Assembly: GCA_013115145.1 (NCBI GenBank)
Contig: JAAPAO010000001.1
Span: 268,529 to 332,528 of the forward strand
Source: Perkinsus chesapeaki
Lineage: Eukaryota > Perkinsozoa > Perkinsida > Perkinsidae
DNA: 64,000 bases
Reading direction: 5' to 3'
Positions 1 through 12,381 of the stretch are shown piece after piece (the first letter of the stretch is position 1; each line of letters starts with the position of its first letter). The notes under the pieces are model-generated. The model was not told the origin of the DNA and ran no database searches. It saw only the letters and a program-made list of their open reading frames with translations. The position numbers and the translations under genes were made by a program.

Positions 1-1560
1 AACGATACCATGTGAACCCTTAATCTATGTACTATTTCCTATTGAGGGTGGAGCTAAAGCGAGCTTATGGAGACTAGTGTTGAGTGGGCATGAGAAACCC
101 AGCAAACACAGTCATATAACTCTTCTGCGATATAGAGGATGGTATGTTTCATGGGCCATCCCCTACAACGAGCAAAGCATGTCTCTCGTCCACAGATATC
201 GAATGATACCGCGGCCAATGGGGTCTGTTCCCCCAATTTGTTCACTATGTTTTATTAACCATGCCCCCCATGCCTACTCACTACTAGCCTACATGGCTTA
301 CATCTTCGATAGTACAGGTTATCATTAACTAAGCAACCAGGGTTCCATCTACGGCACGACTAAATGCTGGTCCACAGTTGGTACTTAGTCTCCTCTCATC
401 CCTCTATGACAACCCCCATAACACTTACCCTAGCAATAGCCTTATAGACTTCCCTATCCGGCTCAGTCTGATATAATATATAATAACGACATAGTGGGTA
501 ATAGGTATAAGGGCAGCCTAACTCCCCAAACACTCTGACCGTTGTACATCCCATCATCCCTACATGGTTCAAAGCTCTCTGGATCGGTCCGGCGGCGGCT
601 CAACTCGGTAGGATAACCACTACGGTCAGCTTCCCGCTGTAGATCCTGTAGGGTCGCACTTACCTGGCACGCAGTGATCTCATTCTACCGACTAGAATTG
701 CCTCCAAGTCGGAAAAGCCAAGGCTCAAGAATCTCCTCTAGAGACCAAAGCTTACAAATTTTTTCGTCAATCTATAACAGTGAACCTCAATAACTGCGTA
801 ATTGTGATGATATAAAGTGCTGGTGATAAGGAAGCATCGAATGCTCCCCCCTCAAGAGCCATAAAATAGGTATAGGCACCCACCCAGTTACTACCACTAT
901 CGTAACCGTCCTGCCGCCATCCACAGCTCCACTCAACTGCACAGGTAGACCGCAATGGAGGTATAGCTTAGCCAGCAATACCTAGCACGCTTGCATCTAG
1001 AACCTCACGATACAGCGTTAACTACCCGCCGGAAGAGCTCCAATACATCTGACCATTCCTTACCTCCATCCGAGGCTTTCCTTGAATCTGGTAGTGCTCG
1101 AAATGCACTAACCTGATGAAGAAGTCAAGACGAACCAATGCGGATAAACTGAGTCTACTAAACTACGGATCAAATTATTAATCCGATAAAATGAGTTGAT
1201 TGGACAACTAGATCAGGGGATTCCCTAAACGGCAGCGAATACAAGCCTAGATATCGTCAAATCCGCTTGTTGCAGAATGGGTCTGATGCCATGGACCGAG
1301 GACAGTTGCGATAAGGAGGGAGCTAATTGCCAGCAACCCTACAAATGCTTGTTTCTCCTTCTCAAGCTGGACCCGCTGCATGCTTCGGCCTGTCTCATAA
1401 ACCTCCTCCCCTTTAAAGCATTTACCATACCTGAACCACGACCACTCTTACACTATGAACCCCCCCGACCAAAAGCCATCAAAGGTAAGATCTAGTAAGG
1501 AGCCATAGTACATTTTGAAACGCTTCTGTACGCCAGTAATGACTCACATGCTGACAGCTT
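1..1560. other. Gene-poor stretch, nothing recognised
   Basis: I see no open frame with protein-like composition, no RNA gene and no clear repeat here. Short open stretches on both strands have random-looking composition and no splice-linked continuation. Confidence 0.5.
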
Positions 1561-1589
1561 CATCCTCAGTAATGATTCTCTTCATCTGA

Positions 1590-4500
1590 TTGCTCTTCCT
1601 CATTCCCTCATCCAACCCATTCGGCATGGTCAAGGCTACCATCTGGCAACGTGTATTAACAAGGCTACCAAAGATGGGAGTGGCTCACCCAATCGTAACG
1701 CTCAGTGTGGCATGGATCACTGTGACTGATAGAAGTAATGTGACCAACAAGTATCCTCCCACTTACTCTATTGCTTTGATTTCCCCCTTGAAAGCAGCAG
1801 TGAGCTCCTCTATATTCACCACTGGATGGTCATCAGCAAGCATCTTGGCACGTACCATGCCTCCTCCTAACACGCAATAGGGACAGTTGGAGAGGCACTA
1901 TAAATACCTGATGGAGCTTTAGAGTTTGATGAACTCATATGTGACGCAACATTTAAAGGGGCCTGAAAAAGTGATGAGTACTTGCCATTAACTAACTTCA
2001 AACACTATGCGCGGTGTGATGCGTTGAGAAACAGCGAGATTTATCAAGAGTCCAAGATAACTATCAGCGTAATTCCAGAAGTTTTTCTATGAGACTGTTG
2101 TGTAGGTGGCATGGCAATAGCGCAAGCGAACGCGCGGGATTCCTGATGGGAGAGGCTCAATCATCAGTACTTTGCCTCTATGCCTATCGACCCTGTATCA
2201 AGCCTGTCCATGATGGGCTTGGCCAAAGCCACCCTACTACCACTAAAGCTTGCTTGTGCTGCTGGGGGTAGGAGGAGGCGATGATGATATCTATCAAGGT
2301 CATCTAAGGTACTTCTAGTGGTGCTCATGTTGCTGCTGCTCCCTTGGTCGGGGCTGCCCATATGATTGAACCCTCTAGTCTGGCGGTTAAGGCATCAGCA
2401 GCAGCCATCAGTAGTGCATCACTCCTCTCCCATCATCCTCTGTATTAGGTGGTAAGGCGGGCACCGCGGTAGCAGCCACCGCTCCACCGCCACCACAGGG
2501 GCAGTCTATTCTGGACAACGGCCACCAACATGATTTCTGGTGGCAAGTCACACACGAGGTTAATCGCCTTCCTGCTCGCTGGGCTGGAGATCTGGTTTAG
2601 GGCCAGGGACTGAGTGCCGATCAGTTGAAGCATCCAGAGGCAATGGGAATCACTTCTGAGGATGGTGAGTTGTGTCGGCTGTCCCCCTCTGTCTGTTATT
2701 ATGGTTCTGACAGTACCTGTGAGCGCCGTTCCCAATCCCTACGCCATGACAACTAAACCCACTGGCAGCATGTGGGGTCCGTGGCATTACTCTCAAAATG
2801 GCGGACAAAGTCAGGACATGACGAACGTTATTGACCAAGCAAACCAAGTAGCCTTCAATAACTAATAATAGTACCCCTCATATCAGCTGACATCGAGCTT
2901 AGCCAAGAGCCCGGCCTTGAAAGATTCCATCAAGATGTATCAGAACATGGCCGCCGAACTGAAGGCTCGCGTAAGATACTCTTCCGTCTTGAACAGACCT
3001 TGGTCTCTAGCACCCTGAGTTTGGCACCTTCATCACCAAGGAGAGCACCCTCGCATCACTCCAAGGTGAAGGGGAATCTATCGGACTTAGAGTACCATGC
3101 TGTTTCTCAGCGCCGCTGGCAATGCTCGCCCAGGGAGCCACATCCGACTTCATCGGCACCGTATCGGCTGGTAGCAGGCATATCTCTGTTATTTCCTTGT
3201 TGCAAGGTAATCATCTGCCGATATAAAATACAGAAATTGGAGCCATTTCGGGACAAGCAGGATTGGCCGAGTTGCGACCCGAGCTCAGAAAAAGCCACAT
3301 TTTCATGATGTTGATTTGTTCATCATATCTGTTACTGTAGATGCGAGTGCGGCAGTTCACGGCTTTTGCTGTGAGTATGGTGGATCATGGATGGGTATGC
3401 CAGCAGTTGTGGCGGAGATAATGGCTTCATAACTTAATCATAAAATGATTTTACTTATTCTCATTGGTTCTCGAGACCATCGCGTTGAGTGTATTCGACA
3501 TGTATCGCCTGGGGGAGTTGATCTGGCAAATCCGTTTCACTTCAACGCCACAGAACATGGGGAGCCGTGGCGATTTGGTGCTCGATCATCACACCAAAGA
3601 TTCCTGTGTCTTTCTCTGAGTGCCGAAGCTTTAGAGAGTTACAAGCTATTCGTTAATAATGCCGATAGATCCCATCACTGGATCAGCGATAGCTGCCAAA
3701 GTCCTCTGCACTACCGCTGCTGCTCTCCCACTAAAGATGGCTGCTGTGTCATGTGAGTTCTCTACCAAAGCTCATGCTCACGTAGTGCTGGTCAACTTAG
3801 CTCATTCCGCTGCGGTGGCGGCAACAACTGCGATGCCTCCACCCGAAGTTACAACCTTCGCGCCGACAGGCCCTCCAGAGATCACCTCCACAATGCCATT
3901 GGTGCAAATTGATACAGCTAGTCGACCAATAGGTATATTAATACTCATTAGTATCTTCCGCATACATCGGTCATAGTCACGGCGCCTATCACCATACCGC
4001 CGACACCAACGATGACTATCCCGTCGGACGTCCTTGCCAATATTGAGGGGCTCGTCAACGCCATAAGAGTGAGCTTGAGGCTACAGCGAGGAGGATGTCC
4101 GCTCAGCTACCTGAGCCGACCTCCTTCGCTCCATCGACTCCAGGCGGCACGTATCACGAATTCCCAGGGCCTGTCGACGTCCGCACCCTCCCCCATACAG
4201 GTCATTCCTCATGGTGTCTAAGCCGTTACCTTCTCAGTAGGTCATGTGGGCAGCGGCGGCGGTGGTGAAGTAAGGACACTATCAGATATTGGAATGCAGG
4301 ATGTTGTTGATAGGGCAAATGACGTAAGGGGTAACGGTTCGTTGTGTAGAGGATATAAGCGGTATTTGCTTGATATAAACTCTATAGTCTACTTCATGCC
4401 CAACTGCACCACTGGGCTCATTGTAGCCTAATACATAGGGAGGTCGCTGTGGGGGGGGCAAGGGCTTGAGGAAGGTGGGAAGGCAGTATAGTTGTTGGAG

Positions 4501-5140
4501 GGCGGCGGGAACGGTCCCGATATATGGTAGAGCGATGACAAGCAATGCTGTAGAGAATGGTGATGCGGAATGTGGTTCGACTCTAATGAGCCTGTGCCTT
4601 CACCGAGCTGCTGGAGTCGCTCTTGTTCTTCTCCATCATCACTACTCATTGCGTTCATTCTATTCAGCTGAATAGGCAGCTTCATGACAACCCAAGCCAG
4701 GGTATCCCGACAAAGCTCTATCAAGATGTCTACGATGAGATTGTCCGCCGAGTAAGATGATGACCTGTTCCCTCGACAAGTGTTGTTAATTATTACCAGT
4801 TACCCGCCTTTAGAGGATACGATCCAACACCACAGATTCGAGCGGCAATCGTTGATAATATCACCAACGCTCCTGAGATCACTCGTGTGCAGCAATTCTC
4901 AACCATGTTTGGTCTACTCGTGCCTTTTAGCCCTTCCCGTGGAATCCTCCGGCATCCATGAGATGATTATTCCACTGCTAAATGCGATGAGCGCCAATTG
5001 CTGTGAACTGTGCCGCAGACCGGAGCGCCAAGGAGCTTCTTCCTCATCATCATCCTCGAGTAGCTTCCTCGACATCGAAGGTAGATGTTCGACGTTACCT
5101 TCTGAGGCGTATCTTTCTGTACAGATACAAGCTTTTTAAG
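1590..5140 (+). pseudogene. Decayed Pro/Thr/Ala-rich multi-exon coding relic
   Basis: Several broken + strand stretches look like former exons. At 3659-3976 the translation is rich in Ala, Thr and Pro (for example MPPPEVTTFAPTGPPE). At about 4700-4735 a frame reads KLYQDVYDEIVRR and stops exactly at a gtaagat donor; about 60 nt later, after a ctttag acceptor, it continues GYDPTPQIRAAIVDNITNAP and then meets stops near 4960. Similar helical stretches ending at gtaag or gtgag donors occur near 2920-2972 and 4020-4070. No complete frame can be assembled and stops interrupt all of them, so I read this as remains of one or more low-complexity genes. I do not recognise the family. It could instead be a functional gene whose introns I cannot place. 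Confidence 0.35.
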
Positions 5141-5867
5141 AAGGCTCTGGGACCAGACGTATATGGGGTATGCTGATGCCTGGATAGGCGTCCCCTCTGC
5201 TATCCATGAGATAATGGCATGAGTAGTTATCATCATCATCAGCGGCGGCGGCTACATTTCTATGTAACCTATTTCACCAACCACTTTCTATCAATTGATT
5301 CTTACCATACTATTATTGCGTTACAAGTACAAGCATATAACCATTTACCAAGGGGTAGTAGCACCTGCTATATAACTCTACAGACCGTCATAGGATACCA
5401 CGCACGATCACATGGGGATAAGTAACACTTATACTCGATGCCACCCTCATAACAAGGCCATGTTACAGACTTCGACTCGAATGTACCTCCAAGCACACTT
5501 GCTTCCCAAAACATTATGTTCCTCTGCGATGTTAGGATTATCAGTCTAACTATAAAGGGGGACGAGCTCGACTGTCAATCCTATTACAAGGGCACATCTT
5601 TATTTTGAAAGTTTTCAATAACAGATGAAATGTTTTGCCGCCTTAACTCGGAAACCAAAGCCAATACGATATAAGATACTGCATAGCCTACGTTAGCAAA
5701 AACATGCGTACTGTACACGGTGTATTAAATCTATGAAGAATCATTATCAACAGGAGGGGTAGACTCTTCATCAACCGGGGGTACATATGGAGCCAATCGG
5801 ACGCCATCAGCTGGATGGGCAGCGTCATTTCTGATCGGCAATGATCCACTAGTGGCAAAAGTCATTC
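5141..5867. other. Intergenic, nothing recognised
   Basis: AT-richer sequence with no supported open frame, RNA or obvious repeat. Confidence 0.4.
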
Positions 5868-7120
5868 TCACTTATTAAGTGGTTGTTGATGATTCATCGA
5901 CTCCACAAATGAATTGGTGCCAGGTTCGCGTTTAGCCGTGGCACGGCTCGGCATCGGCGCCAGTAAGGGCGGCGGTGGACTACCAACTCTCGGTAAGCCC
6001 CGGAACTGTTCCGACGAAGACGCCATTTGGGACCTGCCACCATGAGAGCGCCTGCGCCTCTTCGTAGCGTACCCTTCTGTGCCACGGGATTCGTTAACAG
6101 CCTTGGTTGCCGCTGCCACAGCTGCATTGAAGATGGCTTGATCTGCATCCCAAGCTGACGAGGGTGGTGCTGTTGGTGGCCGCTGATTAGCGTAGTACAT
6201 CTGAGATATCGGCCAGGAAGTGGAACACGTCAAGCGGCGGAGGCGGTTACTGGTGAATTATCTCGCCATTGTTCCATCATGCGGCATACTTGCTGTTGGA
6301 TACATTCCCTTATCTGCTGTTCAATCCTAACAAGGTGGCTCCCTGTCACGTTGTCCTCAATGCTAATACTCTTACTGGCTTCGAATCATCTCCTCTATAT
6401 ACAAGGGCAGTCCAGAACGCTGCTGCTGTGGTGGCGGTATATCTGAGCACGGAACTCCTTCTAGATGTCCTCCTTTATCGTGCTGCCTTACCGTAGTAGC
6501 CTGGACCGTACACAGGAGATGGCATCCTACTATGGTACCTAATGAGCGGTTATCGTGGTAACCCATTCCTAACTACGCTTCCCTAGACGGCAGCAGACCA
6601 GAGGACATCTGCTGCTGCTGCTGTTGCTGTTCGTATCTGTATATTCGTTCATCAACCATCACACACCGTCATGGATCCCACCTTCCCTCCATAATAGCCA
6701 TCGCAGCTGCTGCCACTGCGGCCCCAAAGGGATCCTGACCAGGGCTCTTAGCGTACTGGGCTGAGGGGGCTCCAGCCGTGTGGAACTGCTCCCCAGACCA
6801 GCAGCTCCCTGGGTTGTTGAAGCCACTATGAAGGCGTTGTCTAACTCCCTCTTGGAACTGACGCTCCCATCTGAGAGCATTGCTCCTTCAACTAGTGCTA
6901 TAAACCACCGACTGTATCCTAGCCATCTCCTCCTGCCTCAGTGCCGCCTCACGGTAGATACTCCACTTTGAGAACCCAGGACCATTCTGGTAGCCTGCCC
7001 AAGAGGTTCTGGGCCTCGTTACCTCTATGCATAGCTCACCATAAGCGGCTGGATCCATAGGGAAATCACCGGGAGGAAACTGATGTGAAGGTCTGAGTAA
7101 CAGACGTATAGGAGCATCAG
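5868..7120 (-). pseudogene. Gln-rich, gag-like coding relic
   Basis: Read on the minus strand from about 7120, a frame gives a protein-like stretch (KWSIYREAALRQEEMARIQ), meets an in-frame TGA, and continues in the same frame as ALRWERQFQEGVRQRLHSGF and then GQDPFGAAVAAAAMAIMEG. Further on come a run of seven Gln residues and an amphipathic stretch (IEQQIRECIQQQVCRMMEQW), followed near 6233-5868 by a basic segment with KRRRRSHGGR. Stops and frame changes separate these pieces. The mix of a helical, Gln-rich, basic protein resembles the structural (Gag-like) part of a retroelement, but no zinc knuckle, protease or reverse transcriptase is visible. The assignment to a mobile element is therefore only a suggestion. 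Confidence 0.35.
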
Positions 7121-8066
7121 ATGTTAGGCACAGACGAATATTTGATATTTGCTACTATTATAGGAACACATTCTCTATCAACATTCTCATTCTACCTACT
7201 CCACATTATATGCACTTTCCGACTTCCTAGGAACACGCCTCCATTTGGAGGCCAGATGTGGCCTCGAGAGATACTAGTGACATAGTGTGACAATAGGCTA
7301 ATAGCAAACATAATAAAGTGTATGTTGTTAGTTACAAGACAGGCGGTATTCTTCAGTCTACTGGGAAATATATCCTTAGCTCTCTCTCCCAACCTACTCT
7401 GGCAGGCACGGTGTCGGTGACGGTACTGATGTGCTGGCATATGGACTTGAGGCTAGTGAGGATGACATAGGAGAACTAGAAGCGCATCGAGCTCGACCCT
7501 GGCAGCACGATCTAGTCCCCTCCACCGAGTAGTTGAGTACTCTAAGATTGCCCATAAGCGTTTGCCAGTCCATAGTGACCCCGGGAGCCAAAGGGGCAAG
7601 AGGGGAGCCTCCTACTGGACTTGATACCGGAAGTGATGGTGCGAAACCTGATAGGTCATCTTATGGTGGAATATGCACCGATTCTTACATGGTGGAGTAG
7701 CTGACGGTGGAGGCAGCTGCATACCAAGGGGCCTAGGAACCCTCTTATTATTAATTGGTAGCTGCATTGGTACCTTACGGAAAATGCCCCATCCCGGGAT
7801 CGAACCCTCGACCTTTCCCTACCTTATTATCGAAGTGATCAGACTGTGTATAGGCATTCGCCGGCCCGGATGTAATCTCTTTCGAGAGATCGACTGAAGT
7901 CGGTAGTCCAGGAACACTCATAATGTAGAATAAATTCAATCTCTCGAAAAGAACCTCTCCCATCTGCCCAACTGAACGCAGCGCCAGCATCAATAACAAC
8001 ATAACTCATTGGTAAAATGGTTTCATGAAGTTCTCTACACAGACCGCCGCCTACGGTGACGATTTT
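7121..8066. other. Intergenic, isolated tRNA T-arm-like word
   Basis: No supported gene. Around 7795-7815 the minus strand contains a T-arm-like word (GAGGGTTCGATCCC), but a whole tRNA cannot be folded around it. Confidence 0.35.
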
Positions 8067-9333
8067 TCACCGCTTCGACGTCTTGACCTGATAAATAGTA
8101 ACACGAGCTCGCAACTCCTTCGTACTATGGAGATCATAGCTTGATCGCCGCGATCGTGGATGAGGCTGGTCGCTATATTGTCGATGTCGAGCACTACCTC
8201 CAGTGCCCACCCGAGATACTCTACGTGCAAGGTGCTCAGGCTGTTCATCAAGCAGCCCTCTATATGTTTGTGGGACTACAGCCCGACCGTGTGATGGTCT
8301 CCGGTGCTGCTGCTGCTGCTGCCGGTCATTCAAGCTAGTAATGGATTGACCGGACGGCGACCTGGTGGGATGTGCATGGCTTCCAGAGGTTGATACAGAT
8401 CCTGTTGGCCTGGGCCCAGTAGGGAGCTCCAGGTCTCTCGGACTGATAGGCTCCTCAATATCGCCCACCTTAGTTCCGAAATCTGAGGAGGATAGTTCTT
8501 CGAAGCTCGTTGCCGATGAAGTAATGAAGGTACCGATGGAGACGCTCCGTCTAGGTGCCTCGACTTGATGATAAGTATCCTCCTTAAGTTGAGGCCGGAC
8601 TCTTAGGTTGGAGCGTGCACTAGTATAGGCGATGCCGGTGAGTATGCTGACAGCTACCAAGGAGCCCCCTATTATAACTGGAAAAAATAACAGAGGTAAA
8701 GGCGGTACAGTGGGGCTTACAAACAAGAGCGATGCCCGAGATACCCTTATCGTCGACATCGGGCTGGATTTGAGGGCCACCATCAGTCCTGAAGCCAGGA
8801 GGAATGGACGGAATGATTAAAGTGAACAACCTACGGTATATTATTTCCTTGATAGTTGTTGTAGAATCTATCACATGTAACACCATCACCATTACGAGCC
8901 AATGCCTTATCAACTTGACAGAGTGTCTGGCTGCTGCCACTGACAACAATAAACCAATCACACTTCACTAAACTAGTTTCGCGGCCAAATTGAAAGGAGC
9001 GATAAAATTGAGCTGTAAAGGTTTCTGTACGGATCCTGAGCTTAGTGGCAAATTCACAGAGTTGACCTATCAGAAAAACAAAACAGAGGCGACAATCCTG
9101 AGTTCACCTGGAGTCACATAAAGTTGGATCACGATCCCATTGGACCTCGAATCTTTGAGTATCAACATCCTAAAGAATGGTATTATTAGTGTACGCGGAT
9201 TACTGCCTCCTACTTGAATGATATAGGCTGATAGATAGGTACCAGAGCTAGGGTACTGAGCCCACACTCTAGAGCCTACATTACAGGTATAGACAAGGTA
9301 TAATAAGGATAGTAAAGGAAGGAAGGAAAACAT
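8067..9333 (-). CDS. Predicted type I membrane protein, family unknown
   Basis: Starting from the ATG at 9333, six short exons join in frame. Exon 1 encodes a signal peptide (MFSFLPLLSLLYLVYTCN), followed by introns of about 52, 44, 41, 46 and 43 nt with GT-AG ends. The lumenal part contains several Cys (QLCEFATKLRIR, LVKCDWFIVVSGSS, TLCQVDKALARNGDGVTCDR). A single membrane segment reads GIALVFIIGGSLVAVSILTG. The cytoplasmic tail of about 190 residues is rich in Ser, Pro and Arg, with a run of five Gln. Total length is about 300 residues. Every junction keeps the frame and gives sensible protein, which supports a real gene. I recognise no domain. A secreted or surface receptor-like protein is the simplest reading. 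Confidence 0.65.
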
Positions 9334-9387
9334 ACCAAAGTAGACGGAAAGAACAAAACTTCAAAATAAATTGCGCAGTTGGAAAAA

Positions 9388-9458
9388 TGACAGGTGTGGG
9401 GATCGAACCCGGATCGCTCATTTCCATGGACTGTGCGCACCAATTCTGCTAACAGTTG
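9388..9458 (-). other. tRNA-like element with A and B box
   Basis: The minus strand has an A-box-like word (TAGCAGAATTGG), 30 nt later a B box (GGTTCGATCCC), and then a TTTTT run at 9387-9383. The acceptor ends do not pair and the T stem has two mismatches, so this is not a normal tRNA. It may be a tRNA pseudogene or part of a tRNA-derived short interspersed element. Confidence 0.4.
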
Positions 9459-9466
9459 TTTTGTGA

Positions 9467-9727
9467 ATGCTCTACCCTATCGTTGTACATGTAGAGTTTC
9501 CTTCACTCTTTAGGATGACCAACATACCCGAAGTTCTTTGTCGACCGTCTTCCTTATCATCTTCTCGATCTTCTAATCTACCCCGATGGAATGGGAGACA
9601 TCATGTTGTGTTCTCTAAGGACAATGAATGCTTTACCAACTATGCAAGGAGCTATTTTGATAGGCCACGGACATTCCTTGAGGATGATATACTCGAAGGG
9701 GCTAAGATCGAGGTCCACGCAATGTAG
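9467..9727 (+). CDS. KDN/RSYFDR-motif protein, paralog 1
   Basis: An open frame of 86 codons contains WNGRHHVVFSKDNECFTNYA and then RSYFDRPRTFLEDD. The same order of motifs (W-[ND]-G-R-H, F-[SA]-K-D-N, R-S-[YF]-F-D-R) recurs in the next frame at 9935, and the two DNA stretches are visibly related, so selection on the protein is likely. The N-terminal third may hide a short intron (a gtagag...tttag pair at about 9490-9512). No signal peptide is obvious. The family is not one I recognise, and the true start is uncertain. Confidence 0.45.
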   Translation: MLYPIVVHVEFPSLFRMTNIPEVLCRPSSLSSSRSSNLPRWNGRHHVVFSKDNECFTNYARSYFDRPRTFLEDDILEGAKIEVHAM

Positions 9728-9934
9728 GCAATGTTGGGCTCACATGGTTTTGGAAACCAACCCAAGTTCATAGTCGAAGATGCTTTCAAGCAGTCAATTT
9801 TTCTGGGGCGCATGGGAGCTCCGGGGGAGAGCAGTGTGACATAATGAAGATACTAGTACCTTGTGTACGTTATTGTCTGACACTGTATACGGAACGAACG
9901 ATGGGGATTCCGTAGGTTTACAGGAACAGATGTT

Positions 9935-10411
9935 TTGGTTAGGTACCCTACGTGGCGGTTAGACTGTTTACCACCTGGCTCCAAGGCAGCTCGAAAGTGC
10001 CCTCCTAAAAGGCGCCTATTGACGAACTCGAGGGGAATGCCAGTTGACCGGACATCAAGTGCCCAAGAGGGTCACTGGGATGGCCGTCATGCGGTGCTAT
10101 TCGCAAAGGACAATGACGTTGTCTATACCGAACAAAGATCATTTTTTGATCGCTTCCGAGATCGGCCTAATTTCTCCAAAGATCCTTTCCAGAGAGGTGG
10201 GAAGGATTCCCTATGGTTGAGCAAGCCAGTAGAGGTTGCGTTGTTCTCTCCGTTAAAACCCAGCTGGAAGCTCAGCCAGACTAGTCTTCATTACAGGGAG
10301 GGCAGTGGCCTCGGTCCCAGAGCCTCGAGTATGCCTAAATCAGGTAGCCTTGGTTGTAGAGTGGGTTGGATAAGACAGAGTGTTGTTAGTATTCCGATCA
10401 GCATTTTATGA
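9935..10411 (+). CDS. KDN/RSFFDR-motif protein, paralog 2
   Basis: An open frame of 158 codons carries WDGRHAVLFAKDNDVVYTEQ, then RSFFDRFRDRPNFSKDPF, matching paralog 1 roughly 400 nt upstream. The C-terminal half (about 60 residues beyond the shared block) is Ser/Lys-rich and has no counterpart in paralog 1. The start used is GTG- or TTG-like upstream context aside; an ATG further in (GMPVDRTSS) is an alternative. I do not recognise the family. Its support is paralogy plus open-frame length. Confidence 0.45.
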   Translation: MVRYPTWRLDCLPPGSKAARKCPPKRRLLTNSRGMPVDRTSSAQEGHWDGRHAVLFAKDNDVVYTEQRSFFDRFRDRPNFSKDPFQRGGKDSLWLSKPVEVALFSPLKPSWKLSQTSLHYREGSGLGPRASSMPKSGSLGCRVGWIRQSVVSIPISIL

Positions 10412-10439
10412 GCCTGGAGAGTGTGATTGGGTGGAGCGT

Positions 10440-10560
10440 CATCAGGTGTCGTTCAGTCAAACAAATCCATCTATAAGTAAAAACCTGCGGAGCTATTTCG
10501 ATAGGTAATAGGAAGGGGGAGGATGGGTGTTTAAAAATCCTACCATCTTAAGTGGAAACC
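10440..10560 (+). pseudogene. Relic of a third KDN/RSYFDR paralog
   Basis: At 10487-10505 the DNA word for RSYFDR almost matches paralog 1 (17 of 17 bases differ at only one position around ggagctattt), but two stop codons follow at once and the upstream KDN block is not recognisable. Confidence 0.4.
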
Positions 10561-12381
10561 TCAATGACATTGTCCTCCGTTGAGGCTGCCATTCAAATAG
10601 GCCGTCTGTCGTAGACTGAACCTGAGTGTATTTCCGAGCTGATCTCTTGAACGTTAATCGCCGATTAAGCTGCCGTTGGAAGGTCCATTAGCTCAAGTGT
10701 TGGGTTGAGCTCGAGCATGTAGCGTTATAGAACTACTTGATTGTTGTGGAAGAACAGTGTAGTTGATAGTAATCTGCATTTGACTTTGGGGTAGGAGTTG
10801 GTGCCATTTTAGGCCTAGGGATCTAGTGGACGTACCTGGTGACGATTCATCATTAAAGGAGGTATTCATACCGACATTTCCGCAGAAATATGGGATCTAT
10901 TCAGACAACTGATGTAGCGAAGTCCCCCCGACAGCTTGCCGTTACTTGGCGGCTAGCTCCGGATGGCCGCCGAATTAGGCGGAAGCAGGTAGGCTGAATG
11001 AGGGGATAGGGGAAATCCGATGCTACCAGAAGGGATGCGTTTGATTATCAAATGTTGCATACACATGGTGACACATCGTGCTTCTACTAGGAATACTATC
11101 ATCAAAGATTGGATGCATCGAGGGAATTGGTAAAAAGCGATGTCATAGCCTATGCGCCTAGAAATTACGAACGTGTCTCGTGGGCACTTGGAGGCATCTT
11201 GAGGATCATCCTCTCCCAATGAGCTGCTGTATTGATAGGCTCGCACTGCGGCATTCTTCTATCCACCGACGGTAGTATGGATTCCACCTCGACGGAAAAG
11301 AAGAGGGAAACAGGCAGCTACAGAGGAGCTTGAAGGTAGCTTGGTGGTTGGGGGCTTATCCATGATGCTGTTTGTTAAAGGTACCAATGAACATGCTTGA
11401 ACAACATTTAGAAAGCATGTGTTACTGATGTTATGGATAATAAGTGTAGTGTTGTAACTGGGGGAGGGTTAGGGGAGAAAGATAACAGCCGCTGTTATTA
11501 ACGGCAATAGTAATACTACTGATAATATATATAATACTATTAGTAATAATGATAAATATAAGAGTATTAGTAATGATGTTATATATAATAGTATTAGCAA
11601 AGCAGCGCCTCTCTACAGATTGAATTATATCATACTTGCTGTATAATTTGTTAACCTGCCTACCATCTCGCTAAGTTGTGCCCTATCCTGAGTCCACTTA
11701 TGGATACCGAATTAATAACCCAAGCTACCTCGTATACTGCCCTTAACAGAGGCATTCTTAATACCATAATAGACCCACAACACGTACATGGTAATAATAA
11801 TAAGAAGTATATCAATTCGCACAATGGCTATTACTCAGTTGAGTATCCTCCTAGAACCGTGGAAAGGTTCCTGTATAGTTCCCCGGTGCCTACTAATGCT
11901 CCTCAAGGAGGAGTCAGAGTCTACAGTCCAAAGCCAGGTAGGTGAGACTGAGCTGGTCACTTGATGGTTGATCAGGTGTGTTGATTAAGACGGATCCGTT
12001 GGTACCATGCCGAGATCGAAAGGGTAGTAAGTTTGAGAGGACCCATTGGCATTGACCATGTTATATGTTAGTGTCTTTGTAACGTTATGAGGTTGTTGAG
12101 TTCCTGGGGGGTCTTCGGGGAGTTGATTGCATCTTCGGCTGCATTTGTCGCATTCATTAATCCTGCCTAGGACTAGGGATGTATGTGATGCGATGGCTAG
12201 CGGCCTTGGAGCCAATAAGTATTTCAATCATGCACGTCTTCCTCGACAGCCGTTTCCTATCAGCCTCAGTTGCTATCACCATGTCTGATGGTGAGATACC
12301 GGAAATAGTGAACCAATGACGTAAAAACTTTTTACGGGTTTTCGGGGTTTTTCCTAACAAGCCTTCCTGTGAAGGTTTGGT
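10561..12381. other. Intergenic with weak coding candidates
   Basis: Apart from the AT-rich triplet block at about 11.5 kb, I see only short open frames. Two on the minus strand (12227-11985 and 12360-12157) and one on the plus strand (11676-11945) are somewhat protein-like but have no motif, paralog or splice-linked partner, so I do not call them genes. Confidence 0.35.
11498..11598. repeat. AT-rich ATR/TAG triplet low-complexity tract
   Basis: About 100 nt made mostly of TAA, TAG, TAT and AAT triplets in irregular order, standing out from the mixed composition around it. It looks like an old microsatellite. Confidence 0.6.

Noticed and set aside
7785-7865. Possible tRNA on the minus strand around a GGTTCGATCCC word
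   Set aside because: Only an outer stem of about 7 bp and the T-arm word fit; there is no D arm and no anticodon stem.
8365-8568. Open frame on + inside the type I membrane gene
   Set aside because: It is antisense to a spliced gene whose frame continues across five introns.
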